A stretch of 64,000 nucleotides of DNA from SMWD01 sp964629475 (GCA_964629475.1 CAZVQW010000003.1:139417-203416), one strand, 5' to 3'; shown: positions 8,953 to 18,075, counted from the first letter of the stretch. A program made the numbers and translations. The notes: generated from the letters alone by a model not told the origin.

Positions 8953-8968
8953 TGCACTATTTTGGTGC
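8953..8968. promoter_or_regulatory. NtrC binding site
   Basis: TGCACTATTTTGGTGC is an imperfect palindrome very close to the NtrC enhancer sites upstream of Escherichia coli glnA. It lies about 90-105 bases upstream of the predicted sigma-54 start, a normal enhancer distance, so the porin-glnK-amt unit should be induced by nitrogen limitation. Confidence 0.8.
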
Positions 8969-9042
8969 GTTGAAACTCAGCAGATGTGCGCTGCTGGCGC
9001 GCGAAGCGCGGTATCTGGATGGATGCCGCAAGTGGAGTAATC

Positions 9043-9324
9043 GTGGAAACTGAATACATTAGCGAACTGGCCCGCAAACTTGCGCGGGCAGTCCCGGGAT
9101 CCGGTGATGACATTGGGGTCATGCGGTCGGATCTCGAGCGAAATTTTCTTGGCCTCCTTTCCGGCGCGTTCGAGCGCATGGATCTTGTCACACGCGAAGA
9201 ATTCGACGTGCAACGCCGGGTGCTCGAACGATCCCGTGAAAAGCTCGCCGTGCTCGAGGCGCAGATCGCCGCTCTCGAGCAAGCGCGGTCCCAATCAGAA
9301 GAATCAGGCAGCACTGGCTCATAG
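9043..9324 (+). CDS. ubiK: UbiK ubiquinone biosynthesis accessory factor
   Basis: 93 residues from a GTG start preceded by GGAG at a five-base spacing. The start aligns with the family N-terminus; an upstream ATG at 9019 would add eight residues unlike the family. The diagnostic segment LDLVTREEFDVQRRVL and the C-terminal coiled coil (LVTREEFDVQ to ALEQAR) match UbiK/YqiC. UbiK binds UbiJ and supports the soluble ubiquinone-synthesis complex under aerobic conditions. It lies 25 bases ahead of comM. Confidence 0.9.
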   Translation: METEYISELARKLARAVPGSGDDIGVMRSDLERNFLGLLSGAFERMDLVTREEFDVQRRVLERSREKLAVLEAQIAALEQARSQSEESGSTGS

Positions 9325-9349
9325 TGATTGAACGACAGCGTGTGTGGCC

Positions 9350-10879
9350 ATGTCTTTGGCAACGGTTTGCACGCGTGCCCAGCTCGGCATCGATGCGCCG
9401 GCGGTCACCTGTGAGGTTCATGTTGCCGGCGGCCTGCCAAAGCTGACGATCGTCGGTCTCGTTGAGACGGCCGTCAAGGAGAGCCGCGAGCGGGTCAAGG
9501 CTGCGATTCGTCAGTCCGGCTACGAATTTCCCGATGGGCGCATCACGGTGAACCTGGCGCCGGCAGATTTGCCCAAGGGCACCGGTCGGTTCGATCTGGC
9601 CATTGCCGTTGGGATCCTGGCGGCTTCCGGGCAAGTTCCGGCGGATCAGCTGGCCGATCTCGAGCTGTATGGTGAGCTGTCCCTGACCGGCGCAGTCAAA
9701 TCCGTGGCCGCCCTGTTGCCGGCTTTGACACAGGCACGCGAAGCTGGTCGGCAGTGTATCGTCCCGGATGCCTGTCGCCGGGAAGCGGGATTACTGCACG
9801 ACGTTGAGACCTTGCTGGCCACGCATCTGGTCAGTGTCGTCGATCATCTGACCGGTGCTGCAGCACTTCCCGCATGCCCGCAGATTGACTGGCCGGCCGC
9901 TGACGAGCCGGCCCATGATCTGGTCGACCTGAACGGCCACGCAACGGCACGCCGCGCACTCGAAATCGCCGCCGCCGGTGGCCATCACCTGTTGATGATC
10001 GGTCCACCGGGAACGGGCAAGACGATGCTCGCGCAGCGTTTGCCTGGCCTGTTGTCGCCGTTGACGGATGATGAAGTCATAGAAACACTCGTGCTGCGAT
10101 CGCTGACTAAATGTCGGCCGCGTGCGGTGAGCCGGCGGCGACCGTTTCGCAGCCCGCATCACACTGCATCGGCGGTAGCACTCGTCGGCGGAGGTCGGCC
10201 GCCGCGACCCGGCGAGATATCGCTCGCCCATCATGGTGTTTTGTTTCTCGATGAGCTGCCTGAATTTACGCGCCCGGCACTCGAAGCCCTGCGCGAGCCG
10301 CTGGAGTCCGGGACGATCAGTATTGCGAGGGCGGAGCAGACGGCCGTGTTTCCGGCTCGTTTCCAACTCATTGCGGCCATGAATCCTTGTCCGTGTGGAT
10401 TTGCCGGTGATGCGCAGAAAGAATGTCGGTGCACAGCCGGGCAGGTGCAGCGTTACCGGCAGCGGATCTCGGGCCCGTTTCTGGATCGGCTCGATATTCG
10501 TATAGAACTCGGGCGGTCAGGTCTGTCGCTCGATCAGTTGATCGGCGGCACCGAGGTGGCGGAGACCGCCGCCAGCGGTGAAGCATGCACGAATGAAACA
10601 ACAGCCATGGTGCGTGAACGTGTGTGCCGGGCTATGGATGTTCAGCTGGGTCGATCCGGGATGTTAAATGCACGTCTTGGCTCGGCTGCTAATCGTCATT
10701 GGTGTAAGCCCGATGACAAGGGTCGTGCGTTGCTGGAAGCGGCCGCGGCTCGCTTCGGCATGTCGGCGCGCGCCTGCGGCCGTTGCCTGCGTGTGGCGCG
10801 AACAATTGCAGATCTTGATCAGATGGAAACTGTGCGCGGGCGTCACGTCGCAGAGGCGCTGTCGCTCAGGAAGGAATAA
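9350..10879 (+). CDS. comM: YifB/ComM family Mg-chelatase-like AAA+ ATPase
   Basis: 509 residues. The N-terminal Lon-protease-like fold (MSLATVCTRAQLGIDAPA) is followed by the AAA+ core with Walker A GPPGTGKT and Walker B-like LFLDELPEF, the family motif RPFRSPHHTAS, and the cysteine-rich NPCPCGFAG. The C-terminal Mg-chelatase helical domain is complete. ComM is a hexameric helicase that promotes branch migration during natural transformation. The ATG at 9350 is preferred over the GTG at 9344 by homology. Confidence 0.93.
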   Translation: MSLATVCTRAQLGIDAPAVTCEVHVAGGLPKLTIVGLVETAVKESRERVKAAIRQSGYEFPDGRITVNLAPADLPKGTGRFDLAIAVGILAASGQVPADQLADLELYGELSLTGAVKSVAALLPALTQAREAGRQCIVPDACRREAGLLHDVETLLATHLVSVVDHLTGAAALPACPQIDWPAADEPAHDLVDLNGHATARRALEIAAAGGHHLLMIGPPGTGKTMLAQRLPGLLSPLTDDEVIETLVLRSLTKCRPRAVSRRRPFRSPHHTASAVALVGGGRPPRPGEISLAHHGVLFLDELPEFTRPALEALREPLESGTISIARAEQTAVFPARFQLIAAMNPCPCGFAGDAQKECRCTAGQVQRYRQRISGPFLDRLDIRIELGRSGLSLDQLIGGTEVAETAASGEACTNETTAMVRERVCRAMDVQLGRSGMLNARLGSAANRHWCKPDDKGRALLEAAAARFGMSARACGRCLRVARTIADLDQMETVRGRHVAEALSLRKE

Positions 10880-10918
10880 AAACCGGGTCAAACACCCTGT
10901 CAGGACAACACACGTTTT

Positions 10919-11632
10919 TCAGGTGCGAAGATCTGCAGACAGGTGACGCGGAGAGGCGAAATCCCATATGCCGGCCAGTTCCCGCAGCGCGGCCAGGTCA
11001 CGGATCGATACGACGCTGCGCTGGTCACGGCGGATCAGCTCGCGCTCTTCGAGCTGGCGGAAGCTGCGGCTGACGGTTTCTTTTTTCAGGCCGAGGAAAT
11101 CAGCGATATCCTCCCGGCTCATCGGCAGAGCAACCTGGTTCAGGCACTGGTCCTGATCATCCTCAATATGTTCACTGATGCGGTGCCAGTGGCGAAGGTA
11201 CAGCAGGAAGACTGCGAGCCGCTCGACGGCAGTACGCTGACCGAGGCTATAGACGAGGTCATAGGCATCTTCGAGCACCCGGTGCAGCATGTTCAGATAG
11301 GTTCGCTCGATTTCGGGATCATTGACGACTCGCTCCATCAGTACGGCGCGCGAACAGACCGCGACCCTGGTTGGCAAGACGGCTTCGACCGTAAAGAAAT
11401 AATCGTCGGTCGATGTCAGGCCGACAAAGGTGTCATGCACCAGGAAACTGAGAACCTGCCGCCGTCCGTCACCGCCGGTACGGCTGACCATGACCATACC
11501 GTCGAGGATACGAAACGCCCGGTCGGCTCGCCCCCCGGCATGCACGAGCACCTCGCCCGCTTCGAGTTCGAGTACGGGCGCTCCGTCGAACACATCGAGG
11601 AACAGGTCATGCGAATCAGGTGAAAGACTCAT
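10919..11632 (-). CDS. Crp/Fnr family transcriptional regulator
   Basis: 237 residues. The N-terminal cyclic-nucleotide-binding fold (about 15-120) is followed by a dimerisation helix and a C-terminal winged helix with LGLKKETVSRSFRQLEE. The E-VSR recognition helix resembles the FNR/FixK class, so it should bind TTGAT-N4-ATCAA-like sites. The FNR iron-sulfur cysteine cluster at the N-terminus is absent, so oxygen sensing through a 4Fe-4S cluster is unlikely. The signal is unknown. It converges with comM. Confidence 0.88.
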   Translation of the reverse strand: MSLSPDSHDLFLDVFDGAPVLELEAGEVLVHAGGRADRAFRILDGMVMVSRTGGDGRRQVLSFLVHDTFVGLTSTDDYFFTVEAVLPTRVAVCSRAVLMERVVNDPEIERTYLNMLHRVLEDAYDLVYSLGQRTAVERLAVFLLYLRHWHRISEHIEDDQDQCLNQVALPMSREDIADFLGLKKETVSRSFRQLEERELIRRDQRSVVSIRDLAALRELAGIWDFASPRHLSADLRT

Positions 11633-11682
11633 GTGCGAAGCATGACCGCGGTACGCTCGCCGTGCAACCGATACCGGCCGCA

Positions 11683-11712
11683 TTGGACGCTCGGCGCACA
11701 GAGGCTTAGAAT
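11683..11712 (+). promoter_or_regulatory. Sigma-70 promoter of tRNA-Arg
   Basis: A -35 box TTGGAC (11683-11688) and a -10 box TAGAAT (11707-11712) are separated by 18 bases. A GC-rich discriminator (CCGCCCCC) follows, typical of stringently controlled stable-RNA promoters. The tRNA begins 17 bases after the -10 box. Confidence 0.65.
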
Positions 11713-11729
11713 CCGCCCCCGGTCAAAAC

Positions 11730-11806
11730 GCGCCCGTAGCTCAGCTGGATAGAGCGTTCGCCTCCGGAGCGAAAGGTCAGGGGTTCGAATCCCTTCGGGC
11801 GCGCCA
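11730..11806 (+). tRNA. tRNA-Arg (anticodon CCG)
   Basis: A 77-base cloverleaf. The acceptor stem GCGCCCG pairs with CGGGCGC. The D arm contains AGCTGGATA. The anticodon stem TTCGC/GCGAA frames the loop CTCCGGA with CCG as anticodon, reading CGG codons. The T loop is TTCGAAT, and the 3' CCA is encoded. Part of the T stem includes one G-U pair. Confidence 0.97.
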
Positions 11807-11834
11807 TAAACTTCCGGGCGCATAGGTAATACTT

Positions 11835-14132
11835 TTATGGTGTTCCCTGGTCATTATCGGCATCAGGTTCAACACCGGTTGCCTGAGTGCGATCCTGCTC
11901 ATGCTGGAAATCATTTTCCAGCTGGGTGCGAGTGCCTACCCATGTCTTGACCATGCCTTCCTGGATCCTCTCAAAACGCCACTCGCATAATTGCTTAAAG
12001 CGGCACAGAACATTCGATGACACACGGTTGTGCACGAATTCCCAGATCCGGTTGACAGGGTGGAAGAGCGGCCAGGATTCCTTGCCGTAGAAGTCGAAGC
12101 TCACACCGAAGAAGATTTGTGTCGCCTCTTTCTCGCCGCGGTCCTCGATCGAGGACCGCACGTAGTAGATGATGTACCCCACCGGATAGCCGCCCTTGCA
12201 CTCGTACAACAGGTAACGACCGCTGTCGGTGTTGAATTCTGAAGGCGTATCGCCACTGCGCAGCAGATGCAGCCGGAAGAGCGGCGGCCAGCCCAGGTGC
12301 TTTCTCCCTTTGCTGACTAGCCGGGACTTGCCGAACAGGTCGAGGCGCAACTGGCTCAGGTCTCCGTCCACTCGCCCGACGGTGGCAAGATGATTGGGCC
12401 AACACGCGGAGTCCCGATTCCACCAATCCACAAGTTCCTCAAATACGTGCTTCGCGGGTGCGTCGATACCGATACAGTGGAGGTTGAGCACTGAATAGCC
12501 GCTGACGTCGAGCCCCACCCGTTGCATGATGCTGTGGCTCATCTCAATCCGGGTGCTTTCCGATGAAAAGTCGATCTCGGTGGGCCATGGCGAGCGCCTG
12601 AACATAAATGTCCTGAGATCGCTCAACATCGAGTGGCTTGGGCGGGGCGGCTGCCTCGGCCCGAACTCGTTGCGGAACGCTTCCCGGGCTTCCAGGCGCT
12701 TCCAGCCCCCGGTTGACGCCAGGTCCTCAATCGAGTCAATCAGCCGGACACAGGTCATGCTGTGGATTGGATAAAGTGCGTACCAAAAGATCGTACCGAA
12801 GAAGCCATGTGGTGAGAACGAGGCAGACTGTGTGAGCAACGTACCGCCGTGGTCGGGGCGCAGCTCCCATTGCATCCAGGCGTGACCCGGAAGCTTGAGT
12901 TCGCCGCGCAGACGCAGCAGATTGGGGCGTTGCACGTCTTCCACGCGCCAGAAGTCAAGCGCCTCACCGTTGTGCAGTTCATCGGGATCCCGACGGCCGC
13001 GCCCCACACCGGGGCCGCCCAGCAAACGGTCAATAACGCCACGCAAGGCCCAGACCCAGTTGCCACGCAGCCAGCCGTGCTCGCCACCGAGACCGGACAG
13101 GACATCAAATATTTCCTCGCAGGAGGCCGTCACGTGTCTCGTCCACACCTCGCGCATCATTCCCTCTTCGTCTGTGTACTCATAGGCGGCCCCACCGGGA
13201 GGTGTGTCGCTCCAGCGTGTGATAACAGCCCGTTCCTCCATATTGGCCAGGGCGAGTTGTACGGCACGCGTATAGCTGATCGGAACAATCTCGGGGAAGT
13301 ATCGCTTGGCGCGGAAGGAGCGTCCGCGCAGTGGAAATTCCATGCTTTGCACCAGCGGCCTGACCAAACGGTCGGGGATAGGTGTGATCATCCCGATCCC
13401 TGAAATAATGAGCCAGGCAGGAAGTCGGAAGGGCACACGAAAGATGAAACGGTGCAGGTGGCGTAATCGTGCATACTCCAGGATCATTTGCCTGAAGGTC
13501 AACGGATTGGCACCAATCTCGACCACCCCGACGGCTGGTCTCGATAGTGCGAGACAGAGGTAGGCGATGACGTCCCGGACAGCGATCGGCTGCATCTGGC
13601 TATTAATCCATCGCGGCGCGATCATCACCGGCAATCGCTCCGTCAGGTAGCGCAACATTTCGAATGATCCGGATCCTGAACCGATAATCGGTCCGGCACG
13701 AAATTCGGTAGTTGGCAGATGAGCGGCGAGAATACGCCCGATCTCTGCCCGACTGCGCAGGTGCTCCGATCCCCGGGGACGATTCCGCGTGTGCTTACTG
13801 GGAAGCGGTCCGCCCAGATAGATAACTTGCGCAACCCCGCTTGCCGCCGCACAAAAGTTGTCGGCGGCGATGCGATCATGGCGCGCGAAGTCCTTACCCG
13901 CGTACATGGAGTGCACGAGATAGTAGACAACTTCGATGTCATCGAAGACGTCCGTAAGGCTCGCGGCATCGAGCAGATCTCCCTGAACTATCTCGATCTG
14001 GTCGGACCACGATCGTGTCCCGGCGTGCTTACGGTCCCGAACGAGAATTCGTACCTGGTGCTCGAACTCCAGCAGCTGTGGCACCAGTCTGCCACCGATA
14101 TAGCCGGTAGCGCCGAGGACCATCACCCTCAT
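11835..14132 (-). CDS. SDR/NmrA-type oxidoreductase with DUF2867 and a long extra C-terminal domain
   Basis: 765 residues. The N-terminal Rossmann domain has VLGATGYIGG and YLVHSMYAGKDF, typical of atypical SDR/NmrA proteins. A DUF2867 domain follows (about 310-490). Residues from about 520 to the end form a further domain without a recognised signature; it is rich in aromatic residues (YPVGYIIYYVRSS, FFGVSFDFYGKESW) and ends in a charged tail. The common SDR-DUF2867 proteins are about 480-500 residues, so this is a fusion or extended subfamily. Substrate unknown. It is the first gene after the tRNA, on the opposite strand. Confidence 0.8.
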   Translation of the reverse strand: MRVMVLGATGYIGGRLVPQLLEFEHQVRILVRDRKHAGTRSWSDQIEIVQGDLLDAASLTDVFDDIEVVYYLVHSMYAGKDFARHDRIAADNFCAAASGVAQVIYLGGPLPSKHTRNRPRGSEHLRSRAEIGRILAAHLPTTEFRAGPIIGSGSGSFEMLRYLTERLPVMIAPRWINSQMQPIAVRDVIAYLCLALSRPAVGVVEIGANPLTFRQMILEYARLRHLHRFIFRVPFRLPAWLIISGIGMITPIPDRLVRPLVQSMEFPLRGRSFRAKRYFPEIVPISYTRAVQLALANMEERAVITRWSDTPPGGAAYEYTDEEGMMREVWTRHVTASCEEIFDVLSGLGGEHGWLRGNWVWALRGVIDRLLGGPGVGRGRRDPDELHNGEALDFWRVEDVQRPNLLRLRGELKLPGHAWMQWELRPDHGGTLLTQSASFSPHGFFGTIFWYALYPIHSMTCVRLIDSIEDLASTGGWKRLEAREAFRNEFGPRQPPRPSHSMLSDLRTFMFRRSPWPTEIDFSSESTRIEMSHSIMQRVGLDVSGYSVLNLHCIGIDAPAKHVFEELVDWWNRDSACWPNHLATVGRVDGDLSQLRLDLFGKSRLVSKGRKHLGWPPLFRLHLLRSGDTPSEFNTDSGRYLLYECKGGYPVGYIIYYVRSSIEDRGEKEATQIFFGVSFDFYGKESWPLFHPVNRIWEFVHNRVSSNVLCRFKQLCEWRFERIQEGMVKTWVGTRTQLENDFQHEQDRTQATGVEPDADNDQGTP

Positions 14133-14316
14133 GGTGCAGGCCTCAGGCTAATCGGATACACGCGGATTGCGTCCGTTTGTTCACTGGCAGCCCATTTTGG
14201 AGACATGGATATCACTTTACACTCCTTCAGGGGTACTTGGTTCACCCGCAACGGGTTAAAGGTGGCTACAATATTCGCATGCTCGTCCAATAATCAGAAA
14301 AACGGGGTAAAAAATT

Positions 14317-15138
14317 ATGCGTTTAATCAGCATCCACTTAATTGTTCTCGCAGCTTCCCTCTCCTTGATCACTGCTTGCGGCAAACAAACTTTGCAAACC
14401 GCTGAGACGAAAGGGACGGATAATGCGGAAGTGGCCAGCCAGGCTGCAGAGCCCACAGCCGAAGACGCATCAGAGTCAATAACGCTAAGTGCGCAGCTGG
14501 AAGAACAACAGGCGCAATACACCAAAATGGCACCGACAGTTTTCGAAGTGATCGACAAAGCCATCGCCGATTTGACAGCAAGCGGTATTTTAGAGCGGGC
14601 AGTCAAAGCCGGCGACAAGGCGCCCGATTTTTCGTTGCCGGATGCCCTGGGCAACACGGTCAGCCTTTACGAGGAACTTGAAAAGGGGCCGGTAATAGTG
14701 ACCTGGTATCGTGGCAGCTGGTGCCCGTTTTGTAATATACAGTTGCACGACTACCAAAAATCCTTGAGTGAAATTCATGCAGCGGGAGCACAATTGTTTG
14801 CGGTCTCGCCGGAACTGCCAGACAGTTCACTCAGCTGGAAGGAAAAAAATGAACTTGAATTTTTTGTGCTGAGCGATCTTCACAACGATGTTGCCCGGCA
14901 ATATGAAATTGTTTTTCGAATCCCGGATGCCATAGCTTCAAGCTACCGCAAGGGTGGGCGCATCGACCTGACCAAATTCAATGACGATGATTCGCTGGAA
15001 TTGCCACTCGCGGTAACCTATGTCATCGGCACCAACGGCATGGTTGAGTATGCATTCCTGGACGCCGACTGGCGCAAACGTGCGGAAACGAGCGAGGTCG
15101 TCGGTGTAGTCAAGCGGCTTGCGGAAAATAGTAAATAA
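14317..15138 (+). CDS. Peroxiredoxin-like (AhpC/TSA-fold) lipoprotein
   Basis: 273 residues. A lipoprotein signal has its lipobox cysteine in SLITACGK. A low-complexity linker (30-65) leads to a peroxiredoxin-like thioredoxin fold with GDKAPDFSLPD and the catalytic region WYRGSWCPFCNIQL. It belongs to the peroxiredoxin-like family with a CxxC at the active site. It probably acts as an envelope thiol peroxidase or oxidoreductase; substrate not determined. Divergent from the SDR gene. Confidence 0.85.
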   Translation: MRLISIHLIVLAASLSLITACGKQTLQTAETKGTDNAEVASQAAEPTAEDASESITLSAQLEEQQAQYTKMAPTVFEVIDKAIADLTASGILERAVKAGDKAPDFSLPDALGNTVSLYEELEKGPVIVTWYRGSWCPFCNIQLHDYQKSLSEIHAAGAQLFAVSPELPDSSLSWKEKNELEFFVLSDLHNDVARQYEIVFRIPDAIASSYRKGGRIDLTKFNDDDSLELPLAVTYVIGTNGMVEYAFLDADWRKRAETSEVVGVVKRLAENSK

Positions 15139-15263
15139 TTGCCGGGCAAATACTCGGCATCGAACCGGGGCTGTTGACTGAGGTTGTCGAAGACATTGAT
15201 AGGGAATCGGCGACGGATGTATCTACACAAACGCCGCCGGTGGTTGGTCGAATTACCGGTAGA

Positions 15264-15680
15264 TTACAGCGCGCCCAGAATCAGGCCCATGACGCCGTAA
15301 CCCACAACAAAATACCCGCCCGTAATAACCATCAACTGAACCGGCTTGCTGCCGAACATCGTCGCAACTGTTAGCGGCGGAACGACAAAAAACAAACCGA
15401 TCGCAAGACCGACATTCATGCCGTCTCTTGCAGTTGCGGCGGGGCCGAGCATTCCGGCCATAAATGCTGCGGAAGCCCACAGCAGTACAAACGTGAGTAC
15501 AAAGATCCCGGCGATATTCGGTGCTGCCCTGGTGCGGGATTCGACTGCTGCCATTAACCTTGGCAGGAATCTTCCGCAAACAACAGGTGAGTACCATACG
15601 CCGCCAATTGCGAAACCGATAAATGCTGCAACGATAGTTGCTAACCAGTTAACGGTGGCAAAATCCAAGCTAACGTTCAT
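15264..15680 (-). CDS. DUF1761 family membrane protein
   Basis: 138 residues with four predicted transmembrane helices, matching DUF1761 (small integral membrane proteins of unknown function). The N-terminal pattern NWLATIVAAFIGFAIGGVWYSP is family-typical. A strong AAAGGAGGT site precedes two ATGs; the second (15680) has the better spacing, while the first (15686) adds two residues. Convergent with the peroxiredoxin gene. The 195 bases beyond it (15681-15875) show no gene. Confidence 0.8.
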   Translation of the reverse strand: MNVSLDFATVNWLATIVAAFIGFAIGGVWYSPVVCGRFLPRLMAAVESRTRAAPNIAGIFVLTFVLLWASAAFMAGMLGPAATARDGMNVGLAIGLFFVVPPLTVATMFGSKPVQLMVITGGYFVVGYGVMGLILGAL

Positions 15681-15875
15681 GCTCATACACCTCCTTTGTG
15701 TTTCAGAGCACGAGCAAATTATATGAACTCACGAGCGCCGGTAAACGAAACTTATCGACGGAAACTACGCATAGTGTCGAGTGTTTTATTTCGTTGTTTA
15801 CTGCGAATCCGGGCAGTGAAATGCAAATAATGAATTAATGGCAACAGGTTGTTAACCAGTGAGCTGTCATCCCGG

Positions 15876-17144
15876 CTAGTCATTATCAAGCTGTGAAAAT
15901 GCAGTAAGCACCTGCCTGGGTTCGCCGGGTTCGGGCCATGCGTAGACGAGTCGGTTACCTGCCCTGATCATCTGCGGAAAGCCGGCGTTGCGGGAATATT
16001 TTCCTTCGGCAAGCAGCTGGATCGGACCGGCTTTGCCGTCACTCGTGATCTGACGAATGCGCATCTGGCCGGTGCCGTCGGCGGACTTGGCCATCCAGCT
16101 GACTACGGATAAACCGCCGGGCAGCAGCGCGACATCCACGCGTCCTTTGACACCCGCTTCATCAACGATCATCGGCGCGGAGAACGTCTGGCCGGCATCC
16201 TGTGACCAGGCCACCTTCACTCGTGATTCCCGATTCGGTGCACCGTACCAGGCTACGACCACATGATTGCCGTCAGCCGCAATTGCCGGTCCGTTCACGG
16301 GGCAACCGGGAATATGCCATTGATCGTCGGAAACCGTGACCGGATCTGCCCAATGACCATCGACATAACGCGTGACCGATATATCCCGAATCTCCGCAGT
16401 CGTGCGATCACGGTACGTGACGATCGGCCCCGCGGGCGCCATTGCAGCATCAGTTTGACAACAGTCGCAGACGAGATTATCGATCTCGCCGTCGTCGAGT
16501 GTTTCGCCGTTATAACTGAGGTGGGCATAACGCAGGGTCATGCCGCCGTACTTTTTATTGTTGTCGGGCGATGAATCACTATCGGTATCCGGCTTCATGT
16601 GCCGTCCGTCCAGCCAGACTGCACCGATGCCGCCTGACCATGGAAACATCGTTACAAAACCATGTTCTGTCGGCGTGTTGTCCGTGTGCGGTGTCAGTGG
16701 CGGTGCCCAGCTTGCGCCGCCATCTGCGGAGGTCGTCAGTGCAATGTCGTATGAGTAGGTGCCGCCCGGCCGTTTTACCAGCCAATGGGCCGCCCATTGT
16801 TGTGCTGTGATCGGCATGACCGACGGGAAGTCTGCCCAGTTCACGAACCAGCCGCTGCTCTCGGCGACCGACAACGGAGCGGACCAGGTGTCGCCTTGCA
16901 GGATTGAATATTTAACGGCGTGTGCATCATCGCTGGTGGGTTCCAGCCAGCTCATGACGGCTTCCCCGGCCGGCGTCACTGCAAGGTGCGGGGCCAGGCT
17001 GCCGGGAGCGGCCGGTGATATCACGTCGATAATTTCAAGTGCCGTGTTGCGGCTCTTGCGATCACCGCAGCCCGCTATCAACGCTGCTGCAATTATGACG
17101 GTTCCCCAAAACTTCCACTGCGCCGATGATTTCCGATGCATCAT
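15876..17144 (-). CDS. Sialidase-fold (BNR/beta-propeller) lipoprotein with conserved Cys cluster
   Basis: 422 residues. The lipoprotein signal has its lipobox cysteine in AALIAGCGD. The rest forms repeated blades with Asp-box-like segments such as SADGGASW and SQDAGQTF, so a sialidase-like propeller is expected, but the arginine triad of true sialidases is not evident. A cluster VCDCCQTD and a later IPGCPVNGPA give conserved-looking cysteines that could bind metal or form disulfides. An AGGAG site supports the start at 17144. Divergent from a TlpA-type thioredoxin 245 bases away. Confidence 0.72.
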   Translation of the reverse strand: MMHRKSSAQWKFWGTVIIAAALIAGCGDRKSRNTALEIIDVISPAAPGSLAPHLAVTPAGEAVMSWLEPTSDDAHAVKYSILQGDTWSAPLSVAESSGWFVNWADFPSVMPITAQQWAAHWLVKRPGGTYSYDIALTTSADGGASWAPPLTPHTDNTPTEHGFVTMFPWSGGIGAVWLDGRHMKPDTDSDSSPDNNKKYGGMTLRYAHLSYNGETLDDGEIDNLVCDCCQTDAAMAPAGPIVTYRDRTTAEIRDISVTRYVDGHWADPVTVSDDQWHIPGCPVNGPAIAADGNHVVVAWYGAPNRESRVKVAWSQDAGQTFSAPMIVDEAGVKGRVDVALLPGGLSVVSWMAKSADGTGQMRIRQITSDGKAGPIQLLAEGKYSRNAGFPQMIRAGNRLVYAWPEPGEPRQVLTAFSQLDND

Positions 17145-17389
17145 GTTTGCAAGCTCCTGTTCAGTGCATTGCGTCAGATATAAGGTTGATGATCCCCGGA
17201 TCAACCAATAGTAAGAATGTCTGGTGATCATGCCATACGGCAGGTTCAGGCGCAGTAATTGCATCCTTGCCTTGAGTAGTTGGACTTCTCTGCGGACGGG
17301 TGTGTATCTTGCAAAGCGATGGATCAGGAAACGGTCACACGTGTGCAGAATAGCTTCACGCCGATAACCAACGTGTTGCGGGGTAATTG

Positions 17390-17971
17390 ATGCGCGCGGT
17401 CCGTATAACAGCGATCGTGCTTGTTTGTGTACTTGCAGGCGCGTGGATTGCTCAGGAATACCGGGAAGCACCATCGGCAGAGCAACTGCCGGTGGCCGTC
17501 GTAACCTTGCCAGACTTTACGTTACCTGATCTCGATGATCGGCCGCGATCCATAACGGAGTGGTCGGGTCGGCCACTTATCATTAATTTTTGGGCAACCT
17601 GGTGCGCCCCTTGTCGGCGGGAAATGCCATTGTTGCAGAGCTTGCAGGACGAGCGCGCGGACGGCAGCCTGCAAGTGATCGGTGTGGCTCTGGATAAGCT
17701 TGCGGATGCCAAACGGTTCGTCGCTCAAATCAAAGCGACCTATCCGATTTTGTATGGCGAGGATGACGGGACCGTTGTCGCGGAATCGTTCGGAGACGAC
17801 TTCATTGGCTTGCCGTTCTCGGCGTTTGTTGCTCCGGATGGCGAGATTCTTGCGCTGCTTTCCGGTGAGCTGCTAGCCGATGACCTGCACCGGTTGGTTG
17901 TCGAGATGGATGCGGTCGCGAGTGGTCAAAGCAGCGTCGCCGAGGCGCGCGCAAGACTTTCGGCAGATTGA
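17390..17971 (+). CDS. TlpA-family thiol-disulfide oxidoreductase
   Basis: 193 residues. An N-terminal membrane anchor or signal (AIVLVCVLAGAWIA) is followed by a thioredoxin domain with the active site WATWCAPCRREMP and the cis-proline region GLPFSAF. It acts in the periplasm, reducing disulfides of cytochrome c, copper-protein or other client proteins. Starts TTG 17387 or ATG 17390; ATG is chosen. The divergent beta-propeller lipoprotein with its Cys cluster is a plausible client. A REP-like palindrome follows. Confidence 0.88.
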   Translation: MRAVRITAIVLVCVLAGAWIAQEYREAPSAEQLPVAVVTLPDFTLPDLDDRPRSITEWSGRPLIINFWATWCAPCRREMPLLQSLQDERADGSLQVIGVALDKLADAKRFVAQIKATYPILYGEDDGTVVAESFGDDFIGLPFSAFVAPDGEILALLSGELLADDLHRLVVEMDAVASGQSSVAEARARLSAD

Positions 17972-18017
17972 CACCATGTGGCCTGTGTCCAGGCGCTGCG
18001 TGCCGATATTGTGCATG

Positions 18018-18059
18018 TTGTGGGAGCGGCTTTAGCCGCGAATAAAGCCGCCCCCACAA
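18018..18059. repeat. REP-like palindrome, second copy
   Basis: The arm TTGTGGGAGCGGCTTTAGCC (18018 onward) is shared with the element at 1232. The opposite arm 18043-18059 is its complement with one mismatch. This copy is shorter, with hardly any spacer. It lies between convergent tlpA and trpB2. Confidence 0.82.
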
Positions 18060-18075
18060 ATGATTTTTCTGCACA

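Noticed and set aside
11629..11823. 64-residue minus-strand ORF with GIRTPDLSLRRRTLYPAEL
   Set aside because: This is the well-known spurious translation of the antisense strand of a tRNA; the real feature is tRNA-Arg.
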